Below, one piece after another: positions 7,215-11,202 of a DNA stretch of 11,202 bases. Under the pieces are notes generated by a model that saw only the letters and a program-made list of their open reading frames with translations, did no database searches and was not told the origin of the DNA. Origin of the DNA: a bacterium (GTDB lineage Bacteria; Bacillota_I; Bacilli_A; RFN20; UBA1709); NCBI GenBank assembly GCA_012511355.1, contig JAAZGG010000034.1, positions 1 to 11,202 of the forward strand, in the 5' to 3' direction. The position numbers and the translations under genes are program-made. Position 1 is the first letter of the stretch; every line of letters starts with the position of its first letter.

Positions 7215-7220
7215 AGTGAA

Positions 7221-7230
7221 CTCCCTCCTT
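7221..7230 (-). promoter_or_regulatory. Ribosome binding site of the CoA-transferase gene
   Basis: The - strand reads AAGGAGGGAG six bases before the ATG at 7214, an almost perfect anti-16S match, which fixes the start of the first gene in the operon. The upstream AT-rich stretch (7231-7280) must hold the promoter if the operon has its own, but I see no convincing -35/-10 pair at 16-18 base spacing. Confidence 0.75.
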
Positions 7231-7280
7231 TTTTATATTTAAACTATTTAAAAAGCAACAAAAGCTAAATACTTTTTAAA

Positions 7281-7297
7281 TTGATCAAACATTTGAT
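7281..7297. promoter_or_regulatory. Palindromic candidate operator upstream of the CoA-transferase operon
   Basis: Positions 7284-7297 read ATCAAACATTTGAT, a dyad with 6-base arms around CA, and overlapping it 7281-7288 is the perfect palindrome TTGATCAA. They lie about 70 bases upstream of the CoA-transferase ATG, between the hairpin after the receptor gene and the AT-rich leader, where a repressor or activator site would be expected. No regulator gene is in the window and I cannot assign a family. In so AT-rich a region chance is a real alternative. Confidence 0.35.
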
Positions 7298-7301
7298 AGA
7301 A

Positions 7302-7329
7302 AGTCGAGGGGGTGGCCTACCCCTCGACT
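7302..7329 (-). terminator. Probable intrinsic terminator or processing hairpin after the receptor gene
   Basis: A perfect 10-base stem (7302-7311 AGTCGAGGGG with 7320-7329 CCCCTCGACT) closes an 8-base loop and is GC-rich against an AT-rich background. It starts 19 bases after the receptor stop codon on the - strand. The bases that follow the stem in that direction read TTCTATC, a poor U tract, so termination may be partial and allow some readthrough into the CoA-transferase operon. It could also stabilise the 3' end of the receptor message. Confidence 0.7.
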
Positions 7330-7348
7330 ATACTATTAATGAGATAAA

Positions 7349-8848
7349 CTATTTCTTTAAATTGGTTGGAATATGATCCATGACGTCTTTAAGTGTCCTA
7401 ATACCATCAACAGCAACTAAGGTGTAAGCACCGGTAGAAGTCTTTTCTAAACTGATAGTATTTAAGGCTAAACTAGTAACACCAAATCTGTTACCATCTG
7501 AGTAATCAAGTGTGCCACCCATTGGAAGTGAAACTTCTTTTTCTTCCATGGCCTCAATGTAGTTCTTCCAAGTTAAGTCCTTATTAGCAGCTTTAACTCT
7601 CTTTAAACCTTCCACGAAAATCTTACCAGCGATGTAGCCAGCCATACCATAGGAGTTGGCCATATACTCTGGATGACCATTTCTAGCAACACATTCGGCA
7701 TAGTCCCAGTAATCTTGGCTATAGGCGGTAGCTACTTGGACCCAATAGAAATCTCCATTTGCTAGAACAGCAAAGCCATACTCATTTTTCTTCTCGTTAA
7801 TTTCAGTCTTTACAGTATCGGTTGGAACTGCAAGCGTATACTGATACTTCGTAGCATCAGCTGGATTATCAGGATCGACTGTCACTTTGTAATAGGCCGT
7901 ATGAGTAACTGCTCTAGTTACATCTGTAATATCTAACCAAGCGGTGGTATAAACGGGTCTATCCTTAGTGATAACTTTGTTATCAACTAAATCCCCTAGC
8001 GTTTTCGTATTGGCACTAACATAGGATGAGATTACCTTAGCATCGTAGGCTGCCGCTTTCATGTAGTTAAGAATCTCCGTAAACGGAACTTGGTTAGCCG
8101 CCACGATGACGACATCACATTGAGCATTCTTTAATTTGTTAACCGCTGCACTGTGATCAGTGCCCTGATCAGCCGCAGTAGTAACATAAGTGATACTCAT
8201 CTTAACTTCTTTAGCTTGCTTCTTAATGCCGGCTAGCATACCAGTACCAGCATCATCAGTAGTGGAAATGACACCGACTTTTGTGCCACCTAAACCCCAG
8301 TCTTCTTCAGTTGCCGCCACGGCTCTGGCTAATAAAACCTGACCTTCGGCGTCAAAAATTGGTTGCACAGGCATAACCGCTCTGTTGTAACCTTTGGCTT
8401 TTTCTTGGTATAAGCTACTAACACCAGTGGCAGCATATACCATTGGTACACCTTTTTCCTTGATGTAATCAACTGTTTGGGTGACAGTATTGGTCCCAAA
8501 GTGACCAACTAAAGCAAAAATCTTGTCTTCTTCGACTAATTTTTTGGTGTAGGTTAAGCCTTTGGCTCCATCAAAGTCGTCATTATAGTGCTTTAATTTG
8601 ACATGAGCACCACCAAAGCCACCCGCGGCATTGTAATCGGCAAAGACCGCTTCAATTGCAGCATTGAATGGAACGCCAACGACAGCAAAGCCGCCAGCAG
8701 TAGCCGCAGTATTACCAACAACAATTTCGCTTGCGCTAACGCCTTGGACTTCTGTTCCATCATACTCGACAACTTTTTGCCCACAAGAAGTGATCATGAT
8801 GCCCAGCAAGGCTAGTAAGCCTACAAACCCTAAACTTCTCTTCTTCAT
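7349..8848 (-). CDS. livK: Branched-chain amino acid-type ABC transporter substrate-binding lipoprotein (LivK-like) with an insertion
   Basis: This extracytoplasmic receptor should deliver its ligand to the LivM/LivG/LivF transporter encoded upstream. The N-terminus is a lipoprotein signal: KKR, a hydrophobic stretch (6-19) and lipobox ITSC, with lipidation at Cys22. The periplasmic-binding fold type I begins at SEIVVGNTAATAG (40-52), followed by VPFNAAIEAVFADYNAAGG (59-77), LVGHFGTNTV (113-122), VPMVYAATG (134-142) and VGVISTTDDAGTGM (191-204). The mature C-terminal lobe resumes at NSYGMAGYIAGKIFVEGLKR (398-417). At 499 residues it is about 100 longer than usual; an extra segment at about 310-395, rich in Tyr, Thr and Asp, accounts for most of that. 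The ligand is therefore uncertain: amino acid is the default, but this family also binds amides, urea and aromatic or short acids. An AAGGAGGG site at 8855-8862 fixes the start. Confidence 0.92.
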   Translation of the reverse strand: MKKRSLGFVGLLALLGIMITSCGQKVVEYDGTEVQGVSASEIVVGNTAATAGGFAVVGVPFNAAIEAVFADYNAAGGFGGAHVKLKHYNDDFDGAKGLTYTKKLVEEDKIFALVGHFGTNTVTQTVDYIKEKGVPMVYAATGVSSLYQEKAKGYNRAVMPVQPIFDAEGQVLLARAVAATEEDWGLGGTKVGVISTTDDAGTGMLAGIKKQAKEVKMSITYVTTAADQGTDHSAAVNKLKNAQCDVVIVAANQVPFTEILNYMKAAAYDAKVISSYVSANTKTLGDLVDNKVITKDRPVYTTAWLDITDVTRAVTHTAYYKVTVDPDNPADATKYQYTLAVPTDTVKTEINEKKNEYGFAVLANGDFYWVQVATAYSQDYWDYAECVARNGHPEYMANSYGMAGYIAGKIFVEGLKRVKAANKDLTWKNYIEAMEEKEVSLPMGGTLDYSDGNRFGVTSLALNTISLEKTSTGAYTLVAVDGIRTLKDVMDHIPTNLKK

Positions 8849-8880
8849 AGTTTTCCCTCCTTGAAAAGTTTTTTATTATT

Positions 8881-8895
8881 ATTGTCAATGACAAT
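8881..8895. promoter_or_regulatory. Perfect 7-1-7 inverted repeat between livF and livK
   Basis: The bases ATTGTCAATGACAAT form a perfect dyad with 7-base arms and a one-base centre, in the 56-base gap between the livF stop and the livK ATG. On the - strand the right arm includes TTGACA, but no -10 hexamer follows at proper spacing. No U tract follows the dyad, so it is unlike a terminator. The 7-1-7 geometry is common for operators of dimeric repressors such as Fur-family proteins, although the bases do not match a box I know. It could control livK separately from the rest of the transporter. Confidence 0.45.
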
Positions 8896-8904
8896 TAATA
8901 ACCA

Positions 8905-9666
8905 TTATTTTTTGCCTCCTAAATAGGCGGCGACTAAGCGCTCATCATTGATAAGATCAGACGCTAAGCCATGCATTGAGATTGTACCTAATTCCAAAAC
9001 ATACGCATAATCAGCAATTTTTAAAGTGGCAAGAGCGTTTTGTTCAACAATTAAAATTGAGGTACCACTAGCCCGAATTTTTACTAGTGTTTCGAAAATA
9101 TCTTTAATGATTAAAGGGGCAAGACCTAAGGATGGTTCATCTAAAAGCAAGATTTTAGGACTGGCCATTAGGGCCCGACCAATCGCTAACATCTGCTGTT
9201 CGCCACCTGACAAGGTGCTAGCTTGTTGTTTTCTTCTTTCCTTGAGTATGGGGAAAAGGTCAAATACTTTTTCCATATTTTCTAACAACTGAGCTTTCGC
9301 ACTTTTGCTTACTTCTTTACCTTCAATCATAAACTTTTTGGTTTTTAAACCATAAGCGCCGACCCTTAAATTTTCTTCAACCGTGAGGCCCATTAAAATC
9401 AAACGCCCCTCAGGTGACTGTGATAAGCCCATTCTAGCGATGGCATAAGCCCTTCTGTTAGCAATATTCTTGCCCTCAAAAAGAATTTCACCCTTAGTTA
9501 CTTTAGCCATACCGCTGATCGCTTTAAGTACCGAGGTTTTACCCGCACCATTGGCCCCTAACAAGGCCACAATCTGACCTTCTTTAACCGTAATGTCAAT
9601 ACCCTTAACCGCTTGAATGGCCCCATAATTTATGACCAGATTCTTAACTTCTAATACCTTAGACAT
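8905..9666 (-). CDS. livF: Branched-chain amino acid-type ABC transporter ATPase, LivF-like
   Basis: This is one of the two cytosolic ATPases of a Liv-type importer. It has 253 residues; LivF proteins are usually near 235, and the excess lies at about 106-124 (Lys/Glu-rich, before the helical domain). It has Walker A GANGAGKT (37-44), Q-loop region with SQSPEGR (82-88) and LTVEENL (94-100) typical of LivF, the ABC signature LSGGEQQ (152-158), Walker B KILLLDEPSLGLAP (171-184) and a VEQN (207-210) switch region, where LivF proteins commonly have Gln in place of the His of other ABC ATPases. The start is supported by AAGGTGA (9674-9680), seven bases upstream and within the end of livG. Only three bases separate it from the livG stop, and the two genes share a reading frame. 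Confidence 0.95.
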   Translation of the reverse strand: MSKVLEVKNLVINYGAIQAVKGIDITVKEGQIVALLGANGAGKTSVLKAISGMAKVTKGEILFEGKNIANRRAYAIARMGLSQSPEGRLILMGLTVEENLRVGAYGLKTKKFMIEGKEVSKSAKAQLLENMEKVFDLFPILKERRKQQASTLSGGEQQMLAIGRALMASPKILLLDEPSLGLAPLIIKDIFETLVKIRASGTSILIVEQNALATLKIADYAYVLELGTISMHGLASDLINDERLVAAYLGGKK

Positions 9667-9669
9667 AAA

Positions 9670-11073
9670 TCATTCACCTTCCTCTTCTTGTACACCTAAG
9701 TAGGCGGTTTGGACATCAACGTTCGCTTGAATTTCAGTTGGAGTTCCGATGGCTAATTTCTTACCAAAAGAAATCGCACAAACAGTGTCACAAATCTCCA
9801 TAACTAAGCCCATATCATGTTCGACAAGTAGAATCGTACACTTATAGGTCTCTTGGATTTTCCTAATTAATTTTGCTAATTCCTCAGTTTCGCTATCATT
9901 TAAACCAGCTGCTGGTTCATCGAGGATAATGAGTTGAGGATCAGACATCAAGGTTCTAGCAATCTCGATCTTTTTAAGGACACCATAAGGTAGTCCCATC
10001 GCATACCAGTTGGCATAAGGTAGTAAGCCCATAAAATTTAAAACCTTTAGGGCTCTCTGCCGAATGATGATTTCTTCAGCGGCTAGTTTTGATGAGTGGA
10101 ACATATGTTCAAAAATGTTGGTGTGGTATTGACGATGAGCAGCGATTAGTAAGTTATCTAAAACGCTGACCTCTTTCACGACCTCAATATTTTGGAAGGT
10201 TCTAACGATGCCTTCTAAAATAACATCGTGAACCACTTTACTATTTAAATCGATGACTTTCCCCCGTTTATTTTCAAAATAGATTTCACCTCTGGTAGGC
10301 TTATAAAACTGGGTAATACAGTTAAAGACCGTAGTTTTACCGGCCCCATTAGGACCGATTAAACCAAAGATTTCACCCTTTTTAACTTTGAAGCTTAAAT
10401 CTTCAACCGCACGAACACCACCAAAGAACATACATAGATCCTTGACCTCTAAAACAATGCCTTCATCTAGATGGTATTCACTTTGCTCTTCAAGATTTAA
10501 ACGACTCTCTTTTTGCTTTCTTTTAGCCTCCATTTTTTCAATTCTTTGGGCATATCTTTTAGCAAACTTTTCTTTCAAAATAGCATATTTTGCTTTGATT
10601 TTTTCTGTTTCCGTGGTCACGTTTTGTTGATATTCGGCCTCGGCCTTATCTAAATCAACACCGGTTGCATCTTTAACAATCTGAGCTTGAATTTCTTTTT
10701 GAAGGGCTTCTTTATAACTAGCAAGATCTTTTGCAATCTCCTCTTCAATGGCCTTAAATAATTCCTCGCTCATTTGAACTTTCTTCTTGGTGTTCTCTAA
10801 TTTATAGGCCTTTCTTAACTCTTCTTTTTTAGCCTCAACTTTACGCTCAACGATGTAATCAAAAGCCTTAGGATCTTGAAGCGTTTGAAAACGCAGAGCC
10901 TCAAGTTTTAATTTTTTATTTTGAGTGGCCTTAGCTATCTCAGTTTGGCATTTCTCTTCTAACAAATAATCCTTCGCTGCCGCGGCATCTTTATAAAGCG
11001 CGATCCGACCAACTAAATTCCGATAACGCGCGAGATGAAAGTCGGCTTTTAACGTCTTAAGCTTTGCTGCCAT
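9670..11073 (-). CDS. livG: LivG-like ABC transporter ATPase with a long N-terminal charged helical extension
   Basis: The second ATPase of the Liv-type importer. The C-terminal part (about 206-460) is an ordinary LivG: LCMFFGGVRAVEDLSF (213-228), Walker A GPNGAGKTT (240-248), RTFQN Q-loop (291-295), the LivG form of the signature LPYGVLKKIEIAR (361-373), Walker B LIILDEPAAGL (381-391) and H-loop VEHDMG with His419 (417-422). Typical LivG proteins have about 255 residues; this one has 467. Residues 1-205 form an extra region, Lys/Glu/Ala-rich, with no cysteine cluster, only one cysteine (42), no membrane segment and no proline after 68, so predicted long helices or coiled coil. The start follows AGGGAGGT (11082-11089) and overlaps livM by 17 bases, so the extension is translated. 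No good start lies close to residue 205. It ends in TGA, the only TGA stop in the window. Confidence 0.93.
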   Translation of the reverse strand: MAAKLKTLKADFHLARYRNLVGRIALYKDAAAAKDYLLEEKCQTEIAKATQNKKLKLEALRFQTLQDPKAFDYIVERKVEAKKEELRKAYKLENTKKKVQMSEELFKAIEEEIAKDLASYKEALQKEIQAQIVKDATGVDLDKAEAEYQQNVTTETEKIKAKYAILKEKFAKRYAQRIEKMEAKRKQKESRLNLEEQSEYHLDEGIVLEVKDLCMFFGGVRAVEDLSFKVKKGEIFGLIGPNGAGKTTVFNCITQFYKPTRGEIYFENKRGKVIDLNSKVVHDVILEGIVRTFQNIEVVKEVSVLDNLLIAAHRQYHTNIFEHMFHSSKLAAEEIIIRQRALKVLNFMGLLPYANWYAMGLPYGVLKKIEIARTLMSDPQLIILDEPAAGLNDSETEELAKLIRKIQETYKCTILLVEHDMGLVMEICDTVCAISFGKKLAIGTPTEIQANVDVQTAYLGVQEEEGE

Positions 11074-11202
11074 AACGTTTTACCTCCCTTTCAATCTTTT
11101 TTAATTTTGCTTTATAACGGATATTGAAAACCATCTGGGCAAAACCACCAGGGTAGTACATGACGATGACAATCATCAAAACCCCAGCTAAAAGGGTGAC
11201 AA
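11057..11202 (-). CDS. livM: C-terminal end of a LivM-type membrane permease, 5' part outside window
   Basis: An open frame enters from the right edge and stops at TAA (11057-11059), giving 47 residues. It begins with a hydrophobic stretch (VTLLAGVLMIVIVMYYPGG), which fits the last membrane segment of Liv-type permeases and their usual end in a (F/Y)-P-x-G turn. A basic, helical tail of about 27 residues follows (RYKAKLKKIEREVKRY), longer than the short tail usual after PxG. It overlaps livG by 17 bases in another frame and carries the livG ribosome site within it. The assignment rests on the PGG turn and on the following livG-livF-livK. Another permease of the same importer (LivH) is presumably further upstream. 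Confidence 0.75.
   Translation of the reverse strand, partial: VTLLAGVLMIVIVMYYPGGFAQMVFNIRYKAKLKKIEREVKRYGSKA

Noticed and set aside
7225..7265. TATAAA just upstream of the CoA-transferase ribosome site as a -10 box
   Set aside because: Transcription would start within the Shine-Dalgarno sequence, and the nearest -35 candidate (TTGTTG) matches poorly.
8593..8784. A small - strand frame overlapping the 5' part of livK in another phase
   Set aside because: Composition is that of a frame-shifted copy of the receptor gene, with no ribosome site or domain of its own.
8864..8895. TTGACA on the - strand as the -35 box of a livK promoter
   Set aside because: No TATAAT-like hexamer lies 16-18 bases downstream; the following bases are A-rich and then run into the ribosome site. 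The hexamer is part of the dyad.
9670..9672. Mycoplasma-type genetic code (TGA = Trp) making livG and livF one gene
   Set aside because: About twenty tryptophans across the window all use TGG with no in-frame TGA in any conserved gene, and livF has its own ribosome site; the standard code is more likely. Kept as a finding because of the exact in-frame junction.
1..11202. Mobile element, CRISPR array, phage or defence island
   Set aside because: No transposase, integrase, direct-repeat array, tRNA end or terminal inverted repeats were found; gene content is metabolic and transport throughout.

Overview
The window looks like a piece of the chromosome of an anaerobic, AT-rich Gram-positive bacterium (Bacillota; possibly a Mollicutes- or Erysipelotrichia-like gut lineage, though the sequence alone does not settle this). 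The grounds are strong GGAGG-type ribosome sites before almost every gene, Clostridia-type butyryl-CoA dehydrogenase/EtfBA sequences, and a Gram-positive type lipoprotein as transporter receptor. All tryptophans in the predicted proteins use TGG and one gene ends in TGA, so the standard code is the best reading.

Layout. Positions 1-799 (+ strand) hold the last codons of a probable ispH followed by uppS, which overlap; both belong to isoprenoid and cell-wall lipid-carrier synthesis. A perfect hairpin at 800-822, flanked by an A run and a T run, sits between the convergent uppS and etfA. Everything from 826 to the right end is on the - strand. In transcription order it reads: end of a LivM-type permease, LivG-type ATPase with a long extra N-terminal region, LivF-type ATPase, LivK-type lipoprotein receptor, a 134-base gap with a hairpin and a palindrome, CoA-transferase, two paralogous alpha/beta hydrolases, MaoC-type (R)-enoyl-CoA hydratase, short-chain acyl-CoA dehydrogenase, EtfB and EtfA.

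How the genes may work together. The seven genes from 7214 down to 826 form a tight operon for short-chain acyl-CoA chemistry. The MaoC protein interconverts (R)-3-hydroxyacyl-CoA and enoyl-CoA. The dehydrogenase with EtfAB (a sequence type known from electron-bifurcating butyrate pathways) interconverts enoyl-CoA and saturated acyl-CoA. The CoA-transferase exchanges CoA with acetate or another acid, and the hydrolases may cleave a thioester or ester. The upstream Liv-type ABC transporter probably imports an amino acid or a related small acid that feeds or is linked to this pathway; that link rests on gene order only.

No RNA genes, insertion sequences, CRISPR arrays or defence genes were seen. 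The most unusual points are the roughly 205-residue charged helical extension of LivG, the in-frame LivG/LivF junction separated only by TGA-TTT, the insertion in the receptor, the tandem hydrolases, and two unassigned palindromes upstream of the receptor and CoA-transferase genes.
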